Source of the DNA: Ephydatia muelleri
Lineage: Eukaryota > Porifera > Demospongiae > Spongillida > Spongillidae
Length of the DNA stretch: 64,000 bases
Assembly (NCBI GenBank): GCA_013339895.1
Contig: JABACO010000001.1
Location: 5,265,929-5,329,928, forward strand
Direction: 5' to 3'
In this document: positions 36,126 to 48,476 of the stretch, piece by piece
How the letters are laid out: each line of letters opens with the position of its first letter
Position numbering within the stretch: the stretch's first letter is position 1
Position numbers and translations under genes: made by a program
The notes under the pieces: model-generated
The model's input: the letters and a program-made list of their open reading frames with translations, nothing else
What the model was told of the DNA's origin: nothing
Databases searched by the model: none

Positions 36126-36185
36126 TTTACCTTCCTTTAGTTAAGGCATGGGTAAAATTATTTCGATAGTAGACCATCCAGAACC

Positions 36186-36282
36186 CATGTGTAGAAAGAG
36201 CGCCGCAGGCCCTGATCCTATGAGCGTCGCAGGCTAGCGTGAGCGAAGCTAACCAGGAACGCCGGGGTTACGAGCGCCGCAG
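36186..36282. repeat. GC-rich GCGCCGCAGG motif cluster, left
   Basis: Contains GAGCGCCGCAGG, GAGCGTCGCAGG and GAGCGCCGCAGGG around GTGAGCGAAGCTAACCAGGA. A similar cluster lies at 41,505-41,650, just beyond the other end of the satellite. Confidence 0.6.
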
Positions 36283-39200
36283 GGTTTTGGCCTTTAAATA
36301 CAAAGCCGTCATGGCAACAACACTGGTACCAACTCACAAAGCTTCAGGGACATTGGGAGATTGGTCCTGACCCTTTTCCTGACATTGCCATCAATACAAT
36401 AACTAAACCAGAGGCATGACCTAAGTTCATATACAGTGTTTAGTGCCTTGTGGTAGCCTACAATCAACACAACATCGCAATCACCTAAAACTCTTACAGT
36501 ACATGTGGGCTACAGGTTGGAACTAAGTCACATTGTACCTGTGTCTCTGTGTCACCCCTAATTCGATACAGGAAGGTATTTACACTGACTTTGGGTCCCC
36601 AGTCCTTACACTATGGAAAGGGTTTTGGCCTTTAAATACAAAGCCGTCATGGCAACAACACTGGTACCAACTCATAAAGCTTCAGGGACATTGGGAGATT
36701 GGTCCTGACCAATTTCCTGACAATGCCATCAATGCAATAACTACACCAGGGGCATGACCTAAGTTCATATACAGTGTTTAGTGCCTTGTGGTAGCCTACA
36801 ATCAACACAACATCGCAATCACCTAAAACTCTTTCAGTACATGTGGGCTACAGGTTGGAACTAAGTCACATTGTACCTGTGTCTCTGTGTCACCCCTAAT
36901 TCGATACAGGAAGGTATTTACACTGACTTTGGGTCCCCAGTCCTTACACTACGGAAAGGGTTTTGGCCTTTAAATACAAAGCCGTCATGGCAACAACACT
37001 GGTACCAACTCACAAAGCTTCAGGCACATTGGGAGATTGGTCCTGACCGTTTTCCTGACATGGCCATCAGTTTAAGAACTATATCAGAGGCATGGCCTAA
37101 GTTCTTAGACAGTTTTAGTCCCTTGTGGTAGCCTACAGTCAACATGACATCGCCACCACCTAAAACTTTTTCAGTACATGAGGGCTGTATGTTGGAACTA
37201 AGTCACATTGCACCTAGGTCTCTGAGTCACTCCTAGTTCGATACAGGAAGGTATTTACACTGACTTTGGGTCCCCAGTCCTTACACTATGGAAAGGGTTT
37301 TGGCCTTTAAATACAAAGCCGTCATGGCAACAACACTGGTACCAACTCACAAAGCTTCAGGCACATTGGGAGATTGGTCCTGACCCTTTTCCTGACATTG
37401 CCATCAATACAATAACTACACCAGAGGCATGACCTAAGTTCATATACAGTGTTTAGTGCCTTGTGGTAGCCTACAATCAACACAACATCGCAATCACCTA
37501 AAACTCTTTCAGTACATGTGGGCTACAGGTTGGAACTAAGTCACATTGTACCTGTGTCTCTGTGTCACCCCTAATTCGATACAGGAAGGTATTTACTCTG
37601 ACTTTGGGTCCCCAGTCCTTACACTATGGAAAGGGTTTTGGCCTTTAAATACAAAGCCGTCATGGCAACAACACTGGTACCAACTCATAAAGCTTCAGGG
37701 ACATTGGGAGATTGGTCCTGACCAATTTCCTGACAATGCCATCAATGCAATAACTACACCAGGGGCATGACCTAAGTTCATATACAGTGTTTAGTGCCTT
37801 GTGGTAGCCTACAATCAACACAACATCGCAATCACCTAAAACTCTTTCAGTACATGTGGGCTACAGGTTGGAACTAAGTCACATTGTACCTGTGTCTCTG
37901 TGTCACCCCTAATTCGATACAGGAAGGTATTTACACTGACTTTGGGTCCCCAGTCCTTACACTACGGAAAGGGTTTTGGCCTTTAAATACAAAGCCGTCA
38001 TGGCAACAACACTGGTACCAACTCACAAAGCTTCAGGCACATTGGGAGATTGGTCCTGACCGTTTTCCTGATATGGCCATCAGTTTAATAACTATATCAG
38101 AGGCATGGCCTAAGTTCTTAGACAGTTTTAGTCCCTTGTGGTAGCCTACAGTCAACATGACATCGCCACGACCTAAAACTTTTTCAGTACATGAGGGCTG
38201 TATGTTGGAACTAAGTCACATTGCACCTAGGTCTCTGAGTCACTCCTAGTTCGATACAGGAAGGTATTTACACTGACTTTGGGTCCCCAGTCCTTACACT
38301 ATGGAAAGGGTTTTGGCCTTTAAATACAAAGCCGTCATGGCAACAACACTGGTACCAACTCATAAAGCTTCAGGGACATTGGGAGATTGGTCCTGACCAA
38401 TTTCCTGACAATGCCATCAATACAATAACTACACCAGAGGCATGACCTAAGTTCATATACAGTGTTTAGTGCCTTGTGGTAGCCTACAATCAACACAACA
38501 TCGCAATCACCTAAAACTCTTTCAGTACATGTGGGCTACAGGTTGGAACTAAATCACATTGTACCTGTGTCTCTGTGTCACCCCTAATTCGATACAGGAA
38601 GGTATTTACACTGACTTTGGGTCCCCAGTCCTTACACTATGGAAAGGGTTTTGGCCTTTAAATACAAAGCCGTCATGGCAACAATACTGGTACCAACTCA
38701 CAAAGCTTCAGGCACATTGGGAGATTGGTCCTGACCAATTTCCTGACAATGCCATCAATACAATAACTACACCAGGGGCATGGCCTAAGTTCATATACAG
38801 TGTTTAGTGCCTTGTGGTAGCCTACAATCAACACAACATCGCAATCACCTAAAACTCTTTCAGTACATGTGGGCTACAGGTTGGAACTAAGTCACATTGT
38901 ACCTGTGTCTCTGTGTCACCCCTAATTTGATACAGGAAGGTATTTACACTGACTTTGGGTCCCCAGTCCTTACACTATGGAAAGGGTTTTGGCCTTTAAA
39001 TACAAAGCCGTCATGGCAAAAACACTGGTACCAACTCATAAAGCTTCAGGGACATTGGGAGATTGGTCCTGACCAATTTCCTGACAATGCCATCAATGCA
39101 ATAACTACACCAGGGGCATGACCTAAGTTCATATACAGTGTTTAGTGCCTTGTGGTAGCCTACAATCAACACAACATCGCAATCACCTAAAACTCTTTCA

Positions 39201-41215
39201 GTACATGTGGGCTACAGGTTGGAACTAAGTCACATTGTACCTGTGTCTCTGTGTCACCCCTAATTCGATACAGGAAGGTATTTACACTGACTTTGGGTCG
39301 GTTTTGGCCTTTAAATACAAAGCCGTCATGGCAACAACACTGGTACCAACTCACAAAGCTTCAGGCACATTGGGAGATTGGTCCTGACCGTTTTCCTGAC
39401 ATGGCCATCAGTTTAATAACTATATCAGAGGCATGGCCTAAGTTCTTAGACAGTTTTAGTCCCTTGTGGTAGCCAACAGTCAACATGACATCGCCACGAC
39501 CTAAACCTCGTGCTGCACATGAGGGCTGTATGTTGGAACTAAGTCACATTGCACCTAGGTCTCTCCTAGTTCGATACAGGAAGGTATTTACACTGACTTT
39601 GGGTCCCCAGTCCTTACACTATGGAAAGGGTTTTGGCCTTTAAATACAAAGCCGTCATGGCAACAACACTGGTACCAACTCATAAAGCTTCAGGGACATT
39701 GGGAGATTGGTCCTGACCAATTTCCTGACAATGCCATCAATACAATAACTACACCAGAGGCATGGCCTAAGTTCATATACAGTGTTTAGTGCCTTGTGGT
39801 AGCCTACAATCAACACAACATCGCAATCACCTAAAACTCTTTCAGTACATGTGGGCTACAGGTTGGAACTAAGTCACATTGCACCTAGATCTCTGAGTCA
39901 CTCCTAGTTCGATACAGGAAGGTATTTACACTGACTTTGGGTCCCCAGTCCTTACACTATGGAAAGGGTTTTGGCCTTTAAATACAAAGCCGTCATGGCA
40001 ACAACACTGGTACCAACTCATAAAGCTTCAGGGACATTGGGAGATTGGTCCTGACCAATTTCCTGACAATGCCATCAATACAATAACTACACCAGAGGCA
40101 TGACCTAAGTTCATATACAGTGTTTAGTGCCTTGTGGTAGCTTACAATCAACACAACATCGCAATCACCTAAAACTCTTTCAGTACATGAGGGCTGTATG
40201 TTGGAACTAAGTCACATTGCACCTAGGTCTCTGAGTCACTCCTAGTTCGATACAGGAAGGTATTTACACTGACTTTGGGTCCCCAGTCCTTACACTATGG
40301 AAAGGGTTTTGGCCTTTAAATACAAAGCCGTCATGGCAACAACACTGGTACCAACTCATAAAGCTTCAGGGACATTGGGAGATTGGTCCTGACCGTTTTC
40401 CTGACATGGCCATCAGTTTAAGAACTATATCAGAGGCATGGCCTAAGTTCTTAGACAGTTTTAGTCCCTTGTGGTAGCCTACAGTCAACATGACATCGCC
40501 ACGACCTAAAACTTTTTCAGTACATGAGGGCTGTATGTTGGAACTAAGTCACATTGCACCTAGGTCTCTGAGTCACTCCTAGTTCGATACAGGAAGGTAT
40601 TTACACTGACTTTGGGTCCCCAGTCCTTACACTACGGAAAGTGTTTTGGCCTTTAAATACAAAGCCGTCATGGCAACAACACTGGTACCAACTCATAAAG
40701 CTTCAGGGACATTGGGAGATTGGTCCTGACCAATTTCCTGACAATGCCATCAATACAATAACTACACCAGAGGCATGACCTAAGTTCATATACAGTGTTT
40801 AGTGCCTTGTGGTAGCCTACAATCAACACAACATCGCAATCACCTAAAACTCTTTCAGTACATGTGGGCTACAGGTTGGAACTAAGTCACATTGTACCTG
40901 TGTCTCTGTGTCACCCCTGATTCGATACAGGAAGGTATTTACACTGACTTTGGGTCCCCAGTCCTTACACTACGGAATGGGTTTTGGCCTTTAAATACAA
41001 AGCCGTCATGGCAACAACACTGGTACCAACTCACAAAGCTTCAGGCACATTGGGAGATTGGTCTTGACCGTTTTCCTGACATGGCCATCAGTTTAATAAC
41101 TATATCAGAGGCATGGCCTAAGTTCATATACAGTTTTAGTCCCTTGTGGTAGCCTACAATCAACACGACATCGCCACCACCTAAACCTCGTGCTGCACAT
41201 GAGGTCTATTGGTTA
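36283..41215. repeat. 338-bp satellite array, 15 units, with a 1,013-bp higher-order repeat
   Basis: Units start GGTTTTGGCCTTTAAATACA at 36,283, 36,621, 36,959, 37,296, 37,634, 37,972, 38,309, 38,647, 38,985, 39,300, 39,629, 39,967, 40,305, 40,642 and 40,980. Spacing is 337-338 bp except two units shortened by small deletions (315 and 329). Two unit types exist: A (TGTGTCACCCCTAAT side) and B (ATGGCCATCAGTTTAA...). They occur as A-A-B in units 1-3 and 4-6, which gives an exact 1,013-bp period that then becomes irregular. Many units hold a 74-86-codon open frame (LTLWKGFWPLNTKPSWQQHW). The period is not a multiple of three, so the frames restart in each unit. Confidence 0.95.
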
Positions 41216-41504
41216 TAAGTAGCTCACATTGTTCCTGGGTTTCTGATCGAGCCACCCCTTCTTCAACGTATGGAGAAAAAAAAGTTTAGACAGTTAATTT
41301 TCTTAAGTTGCTTGTAACCATTTTTAATAAGCGCATGAGTTAACTTTTGAAAAATTGAAATAAGTACCTGTGAGGACAGAGCGCTAGCGATGATAGACGT
41401 TTGTGCGTTATTGATAACTCTGATCATTCATTCATCGTTTAGTACTTTGAACGATCTTCATCTTTATTTGTGGTTGAAGTGGAGTCATTGCACTATCGAG
41501 GTTA

Positions 41505-41650
41505 GTGGGTGTCCGCGAAGCTGAGAAAGTGAATGCCGATCCTCGTGATCTCGCAGGATTCAGCGAGCGAAGCGAAGCCATGAACACCGGGGCTACAAGC
41601 GCCGCAGGCATGAGATTTCCAGGACCGCGGAGCGATCCTGGTATATAAGC
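41505..41650. repeat. GC-rich GCGCCGCAGG motif cluster, right
   Basis: GATCTCGCAGGATTCAGCGA, GCGAAGCGAAGCC, ACACCGGGGCTACAAGCGCC and GCAGGC mirror the motifs at 36,186-36,282 in direct orientation. A TATATAAG lies at 41,641. Confidence 0.5.
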
Positions 41651-41946
41651 CTCGGCAAGCGTAATCCCTGATATGTTTTTCCCTCACAGGAACTGAAGTT
41701 GTAGCGGCTGTGCCCCGATCGAGTCGCCCCCGTCTCCGTTCTCCGGAACTAACTATAACTATACATGTGTGCTTCCCTCGTACCCATGCATGCAAGAATC
41801 TGCATGCGTGTGTGCTCAGAAATATATCGGAAAGATATATTTGTGTGCCCATCACGTAGTATCTTTGTAACAAATTGATTGTTTCTGGGTTTAATTACAC
41901 GTGGATCTGTGTACTCCAGTACCGTGGAGGAGTGTGTAAATTGGTG

Positions 41947-42330
41947 GCTGCGCATACCTATAGGTGTCATTGTGGCTACGGATTGGACTGGCCATATTTT
42001 GGAACAATGGCTGTGACCTTGTCCACACAGGGTGTGAATACGAACGTTATTCGACTTCAGGTTAGCCTGGTACCATGGGGTGCATGGTGTTCATTGTAGT
42101 CTTTGAATTAGAATAACATCTGGTTGTGGGTGTGGCTTCAGACTGCCCTTGTGTTGGAGCAATGACTGTAACCTCCCCCACAGAGTGTGTGATTTAGAAA
42201 GTTATCCGACATCAGGTTAGCCTGGTATTATGGTGTGTACATGTGTTGTTCAGTTGTCTTTAAATTAGAATAACTCCTGGTTTAGGTGTGGCGGTTTCAG
42301 TCTGCCCTTGTATTTGAACAATTATTAGAT
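41947..42330. repeat. Imperfect tandem repeat, about 150-bp unit, two to three copies
   Basis: Recurring blocks: GGAACAATGGCTGTGACC / GGAGCAATGACTGTAACC, CAGGTTAGCCTGGTA, and AATTAGAATAAC followed by TGGT...GTGTGGC. There is no coding capacity. Confidence 0.75.
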
Positions 42331-43249
42331 GCATGAATGCTGCACTGTGTTAGGAGTGATCATTGGGATAATTCCAAGGTTTATGTGAATCTGAGAATGC
42401 TCTGATATCAGGTGTGGTTCTCAAACCTTATATGTACATGTGGGAAACACCTCCTTAATTTGTATCAAAGCATTGCCATAGCAATGTAGGTTTAGTTTTG
42501 TTAATGATCTTGAGTGTAAATATGTATTACTCATGCCAGTGGTTGCATGGTTTGTAGGTTGTATCAAGCTGTGCTGTGCCATCTGCATGCCCTACATGGA
42601 CACTGTTGTTTACATGTCATGGACATGTGTCCATTTACAATGAATAGTGAATGGCACTGTTTATCCCTTCAGTGTATATATAGTTATTTCTCTTTTAGGT
42701 AAGATTTACCTCATCGCTTTCTCAGTATGGTACAATACAATACAGAAGCTAATCAATTCTGCACTTTTTTTTTCTAGATCAGCTGGTGTGTGCATGCATG
42801 TAGGTTTATCTACTGCAATGCTAATTACAATAATTTTATCTCTGCAAGAACAGTTATTAAGGCCAGAAGGAATCCTTTTGATATAACAATGAAGTTTCAA
42901 CAGTTTAGACAATATAGCAGCACATACATGCATACCAATACATGTTATTGTATGTGTCAGAAGTAATTATTAAAATTCGAAGTGGTCACCTCGATCTTCC
43001 TACCATACCCCCTGGTAAGGAGCTATTCTGGTTAAATGAATGATCGAGCCACCATTTCAGGTTATTTGTTTCAGTCAACATTATTTCGCTTTTAAGAGCA
43101 ACAGGTAGTGTTCTCTCTTAAAGCGCGCATTGCAGAACAGCATATACTAACTATTCAGCGCAGAGCATGGACACATCTGTCATTACTGAGATTATTTTGA
43201 CAACATTTAGTGAAACAAAATGCAGTACACAGCTGTTCTACAAAACACC
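42331..43249. other. Non-coding stretch inside the insertion
   Basis: No recognisable gene. The open frames are short and show no motif. Confidence 0.4.
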
Positions 43250-46200
43250 CTACTTCATTTTATTTTCGTCCCATGCTTGCAGCAGCTTCGCAGCATACGT
43301 CTTTTTTTTGTTTTCTATTGCCCATAATTCTGAATCATTGGTAGAGACTGGAATTCTTCCATGCTGGGCATAGAATTGCTTTTCAATGTCACTAATTTTG
43401 TCCATGCTGCTTGTTTTTAGATGTGATACAATTGTTTTAACTTTTGATAGAACAGTTTCATAATTATGGATGTCTTCATGCCTCAGGGTTTTATTGCTCT
43501 GTTTTTGCTCTTTTAGATGTTGCCTTAGTTTGTCAAGCTGAATTACTTCTTTTCTTACCCCAGTACATTGTGCAATAGATCTACACATTGTCGTCTTCAA
43601 ACCTTCTGTGGTGCATTCTGTAATGTAGTCACAGTTTTCATTGGGATTGCCTATAACTGTTCCTCTTTTTTTAGTACTAGATGGTAACTGTTCTTCTGTT
43701 TGTCTACCCTCAAGTTGATGTGCATGATGAGTTGGGTATTTTAAAGAATATGAGATCGAGTCTGAACATGAATCCATAGTCTCTTCGGCTTCAACTGGAT
43801 GATTTGTGATTGCATGGGATGAACATACTGTGTGGTGAGAGTTCTCCATTGGGTTTGCTATCAGTTGTGGTTGTGGTGTAGCATTTGTGTACTGTTGTGT
43901 AGAGATGTAGTGCCCATCCTGTGTATATGTTTTGATTTCAGTAGTAGGCAATGGAATATTGTTTTATAGAACCTGTTTCCAGCACTGAGAATGCCGTCTT
44001 TTTACATCAGCTTCATTTGCATCTCTGAAGTGAAGTAGGTTAGGCCCACAGGATTGATATGGAGGGTCTTGTGCTCCATCATGAAAAGAAATCCATTCTC
44101 AGTTTTTCTCCACCATTCATTTTCTCCACAAAGTAAATACGGACTTATTTGTTCTAGATGAGCCTGCCAACTGTCTTTGTATTTGTTAATGAAATTAGCT
44201 GGGAAATGTGTTCGATCAAATGCTGGCAGACTTTCTGCAGCCTTGCTCACAATTGTGTCTGTATTAGTTTGATATATAGTTTTTTTCTGCATGCGAAGTA
44301 CTACATTGACAATGATGTTTTCAGGATGTCTATTTGTTGCATGCTCAGCAATTTGACGGCACTGTCCGAACATTCTTTCCTGATTTTCAGAATTAACAGA
44401 CTTCAAGCACACAAGCTCAAATTGCTTTGGAGCATGACAACTTATTGCATGTAAGTAGAGACCAAACAGAGAGGTTCTTGAGGTAGGTGTCTGGAAAATA
44501 TCATAGCACAATTGATGATGCAGCCATACATTGTTGTATAATTGTAGTACTAGCTTTGGTGAACGTTGGCTACTGCTCGAATAGAATATCTCAGATATAA
44601 TTAGCAGTGATTGTACTAAAGTCTGTAGTTCCCAAGCAATACCCTGCACTGATGTTAGTATAAGATAGATATGGATGAGTGCTGTTCTTAAGTCAGCAGC
44701 ACTTTTTTATAAACATTGTTTAATTCTTGTGTTGCATGTTGAAAGAATATATGGCGGTAGGATTGCTGGTAGTTCTTGGAGTAGATTTAGGATGTGTCCT
44801 TTAATATCGTGCATAGGTTCACAATCCAGTATAGCATATCTTTGCAGATGAAGATTACTTATGTTTTGCTCTGGTTGGAGAATTAGCAATGATGGCACTC
44901 TTTGAATTCCTTGCAGTATATCCTGCAGCTCTTGCTGCATGTCTGACCTGATTTTTTTGGTTACACTTCTTCCTCTAGCAGCAAGTTCTTTGCGTATTTC
45001 ATTTATGCTCAAGTCTGGTAGATATAGTGGTTTGATTGACTTTGGAACCTTACCAAACACACCATCAAGTGCAATACTTTGTATGTCTTGTGCGAACGTA
45101 CTGTGCACCTCAAGGCATGTGCTTGGTCATCCATGAGTTGGGATCTGCATCCACATCCACCACATTTGTAATTTCCACCAACTTGAGTTCCCCTCTCAAA
45201 CTGTTGTGCTGGGTGATCTCCTACGAAATATTTCATAACATCATTCACAGGTACTCCTTCTGAAGTGTACACAGGTTCATCAAGGTCTTGTAGACACTCA
45301 ACTCTATCAGGAATTATAGCTGCTTGATCTTCCACAGATGAAGAATTCAAAGCATACATATATAACTGAGGTTCCTCTACCAAGGTTTGCACTGATGCTT
45401 TTTCTTCCATGTCTTCAATGTGTACAGCTGGGTCATATAGTGTGTGTATAGTTATTAGTATGTATCCTTTGCTTAGTACTGTTGCATGGTCATGCCAAAT
45501 TGCTAGATGTCGTGTACGTTGCTGTGCCTTGAGAATGTCACTTAATTCCTCCCTTGTTAATGTTTCAGTAGCATCCTTGCTCTCAATTGCTTCAGAGGAA
45601 TCTTCCTCCCCTGCACCTTTATTTCTTCTACATTTAGTTTGCCATGTGTTGTTGAAAACCTTGATATAGTGTATGGTGTACACATCACCCCTAGTTTTAG
45701 TTCGCCTGACTCCACTTGTGTTTTCCACACCTCTCTAACTGTAGCAGGGGGTGGGGGGACTGCAATAGCTACTTGCTTCCCAGGGAACTTTAGTTTTGAT
45801 GCTCGTACTCTATCACCATGAGATGCATGCTTACTCAGGCCTGCTGTGTTGATGTTGTGACTTTCTGCAAACTCTTTTATTATTTGTCCACCATTTTTTT
45901 CACACACACCATGCTCTCTTGCAAATGATGACCATGTAATTTTCTGTCCAAGAGTTTCAGCCTTTTTCAAATCATCCAGTACGGTAGCTGTGTCCCATGA
46001 GACATTATCAAATGTGGGTGAGTGTGATTTCTTTTTTTTGCTGGGTTATGAGCAAAGTATTGTGCCTTTCTTTTTCTTGTGTACGCTTTGATTGACTCAT
46101 TTTCTTTCAATATCATTTCAGGTATTGTTTTTTTAAAACCTTCGTAGATTGTGTCTCTACATTTTTTTAGCATTTTCCTTTTTTCTGAAAGCTTTTCAGA

Positions 46201-46685
46201 TTGGCTTTTTGATTTTTCTACTATTTTACATTTTACAAGGGTTTCTACAAATGGTTTACCAAACCGCTGTTCACAGTCTTTGTCAAGCTTTTCAATTGCA
46301 ATTGCCACATATGTACCTTCTGAAACGTCTTTTGGCATAGTCATTGAAATATCATGCTGTGGAGTGTAAATTGGTTTCAACGGAAATGTTTTTTGTTCAG
46401 CATAGAACTGGTTGAAACAAGCATTACATTTTTCTAATGAATGTAACTGTTTTTCTGTTGTTTGTAAAAAGTTCCACCGTTGCAATGAGAATATACTTTC
46501 ATACCATTTTTTGTCTTTTTGTGGATGCCACCTTTTAGAGAATGCATGTTTGATTTCTTTGGCATGGATTTTGAACTTGCAAGGGAGCTTTTGTCCATGA
46601 TAACTTTCAAAATAGGAATCATCCAGTTGTAGTGCTTGCTGAAATAACTCTGTCTCATTCTCACTTTTAATGATATTTTGTCCAT
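43250..46685 (-). pseudogene. Transposase-like gene cluster (family c), minus strand
   Basis: Consecutive minus-strand frames run 46,685 to 43,250 and read as one protein in pieces: a Lys-rich N-terminal part (45,967-46,485); CEKNGGQIIKEFAESHNI (45,557-45,970); RTRHLAIWHDHATVLSKGYI with LYDPA (45,009-45,728); GGNYKCGGCGCRSQLMDD, a C-x2-C motif; IRKELAARGRSVTKK and LDCEPMHDIKGHILNLL (44,707-45,108); NSENQERMFGQCRQI (44,002-44,649); and a 233-codon C-terminal part (43,250-43,951). The breaks, near 45,970, 45,600, 45,090, 44,680 and 43,980, look like frameshifts or small introns. I recall this family as common, uncharacterised proteins of cnidarians and sponges. The Asp (WHDHA), C-x2-C, Asp (D-x-E-P-M-H-D) and Glu (NQER) order suggests a DDE-type transposase. 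That is inference. It may be the enzyme that moved the 12.48-kb insertion. Confidence 0.6.
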
Positions 46686-46789
46686 TTGAGGTGTTTTAGC
46701 AGATGGAATAGTGCGATGTCAATTAATCCTTATCTTCCTGCAGCCTGCAGTTATTCACACTCAGAGGCCTAATAAGTGCAGCCGTAATG

Positions 46790-47880
46790 TGCGATTTGTA
46801 TTCACTACCTTACAGATGTTCTTCAGCACCTTTGTTACCTTATTCACACCAACTAAATCTTTCTTTTCCACAGCACCCGTCAATTGATGGCCAACACAAT
46901 TCCTGCGTGCATGGATTGATATGAATGCTATTTGTAAGAGCAAATGCTTATAGGCACGAACAATGTGGGATTTGATAGTTTACACAGACATGTATTTTTT
47001 GTACTCTACCTTACGGATGTTCTTCAGCACCTTTGTTACTTTATTCACACCAACTAAATCTTTCTTTTCCACAGCACCAATCAGTTGATGGCCAGCACAA
47101 TTCCTGTGTGCATATGTTTTGTGGACTGATATGAATGCTATTTGTTTCCAATGCATTTACCGGTAGTACCTTGAATTTGAATGGATGAATTCAAAGAACT
47201 AAACTCGACGAGCTGTAACAAGAAGACTGTAATACGCGATGAACACCGAAGAGCGAATGCCTATTGGCACGAACAATGTGGGATTTGGTATTTGTATTCA
47301 TAGTATTTTTTTTTGTACAGTACCTTACGGATGTTCTTCGGCACCTTTGTTACTTTATTCACACCAACTAAATCTTTCTTTTCCACAGCACCAATCAGTT
47401 GATGGCCAGCACAATTCCTGCGTGCATGGATTGATATGAATGCTATTTGTTTACATTTACCGGTAGTACCTTGAATTTGAATGGATGAATTCAAAGAACT
47501 AAACTCGACGAGCTGTAACAAGTAGTCACACTGTATACGCGATGAACACCGAAGAGCGGATGCCTATATATAGGCACGAACAATGTGGAATTTGGGATTT
47601 GTATTCATAGTATTTTTTTTGTACACTACCTTGCGGATGTTCTTCTGCACCTTTGTTACTTTATTCACACGAACTAAATCTTTCTTTTCCACAGCACCGA
47701 TCAGTTGATGGCCAGCACAATTCCTGCGTGCATATGTTTTGTGGAATGCTATTTGTTTGCAATACATTTGCCGGTAGTACCTTGAATTTGAATGGATGAA
47801 TTAAACGAACTAAACTTGACGAGCTATAACAAGTAGTCACACTGTACGCGATGAACACCGAAGAGCGAATGCCTATAGGC
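46790..47880 (-). repeat. Four tandem copies of an exon-like unit
   Basis: The core TCTTTCTTTTCCACAGCACC with its flanks recurs at about 46,816, 47,023, 47,331 and 47,641 (spacings about 207, 308 and 310). On the minus strand each core is an open block (IAFISIHARRNCAGHQLIGA, then VEKKDLVGVNKVTKV and NIRK) preceded by an AAATAG acceptor-like site and followed by a GTA-type donor-like site. The longer units also share the DNA outside the block (GCGATGAACACCGAAGAGCG). It could be a tandemly duplicated small exon or a satellite with a chance open frame. Confidence 0.55.
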
Positions 47881-48476
47881 CCAAAACAGCGGGCGTTACC
47901 CGCGTTTATTGCATGCGGCTACTAATAATTTGTGCAATTAACTTCAATATGGCCGCATGAATGTGGGGTCCTTTCTTCGACGAGAAAGGCGGAGTGCAAA
48001 AAGGGTTCGTATCGTCTAGATAAATTTATAAAATAGCGAGTATAGTATGAACTACAGGATTTTAAGTCCTGCTTTCGCTACAATTACTTTTTCCGACCGT
48101 TGCGATACCGCGAAGACGTTATTGTCACCAATTAAACGATCCGTGTACCTTGTTTTTGAAGTTTAACTTTACAGTAAAACGCTTTTAAAACACGCAGTGT
48201 ATAAAAGTGACAACAATATGCTTAGTATGACATTTTGACACCAAATTTGTGCCAGTCCAGGCACGGCAAGTTCTCCGCCTTTTACGAAACAGCATTTTCA
48301 AGTACTCATTCTTTGGTGAGTTAGTATTTATCACTGAACCTAGAGGTATAAATAGAAAATCGTTATTTATAATCTCCTTTTGCTTGGTAACATGTCTGTA
48401 TTCATCTTTCGGTATGAAACTGTTCCCTGAGGTAAAGAAAGGGGTATTCTGTAATATCAATTACGCGCGTTAAATA

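Larger units (their letters stand above)
35993..48476. mobile_element. 12.48-kb insertion inside the reverse transcriptase gene (inner level)
   Basis: Bounded by ATT at 35,990-35,992 and 48,477-48,479. Removing the insertion and one ATT restores the reading of the host element at the junction. Termini are CTCAAGGGAGTTAAGG at the left and GCGCGTTAAATA at the right. I see no terminal inverted repeats and no Helitron ends. A block near the left end (TTGTCACCTTTTATA, about 36,091) recurs inverted near the right end (TATAAAAGTGACAA, about 48,200). Contents: promoter-like DNA, GC-rich motifs, a satellite array, a tandem repeat, the family c transposase-like cluster (minus) and a four-copy exon-like array. 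A 3-bp duplication would suit PIF/Harbinger, CACTA or Academ-type elements. The class is unresolved. Confidence 0.7.

Noticed and set aside
36283..41215. CRISPR-like array or tandem gene family
   Set aside because: The repeats are contiguous 338-bp units with no unique spacers, and the open frames restart out of phase in each unit. It is a satellite.
35993..48476. Helitron or Polinton as the class of the large insertion
   Set aside because: There is no 5'-TC / CTRR-3' end between A and T, no long terminal inverted repeats and no 6-bp duplication, and no DNA polymerase, helicase or integrase frame inside.
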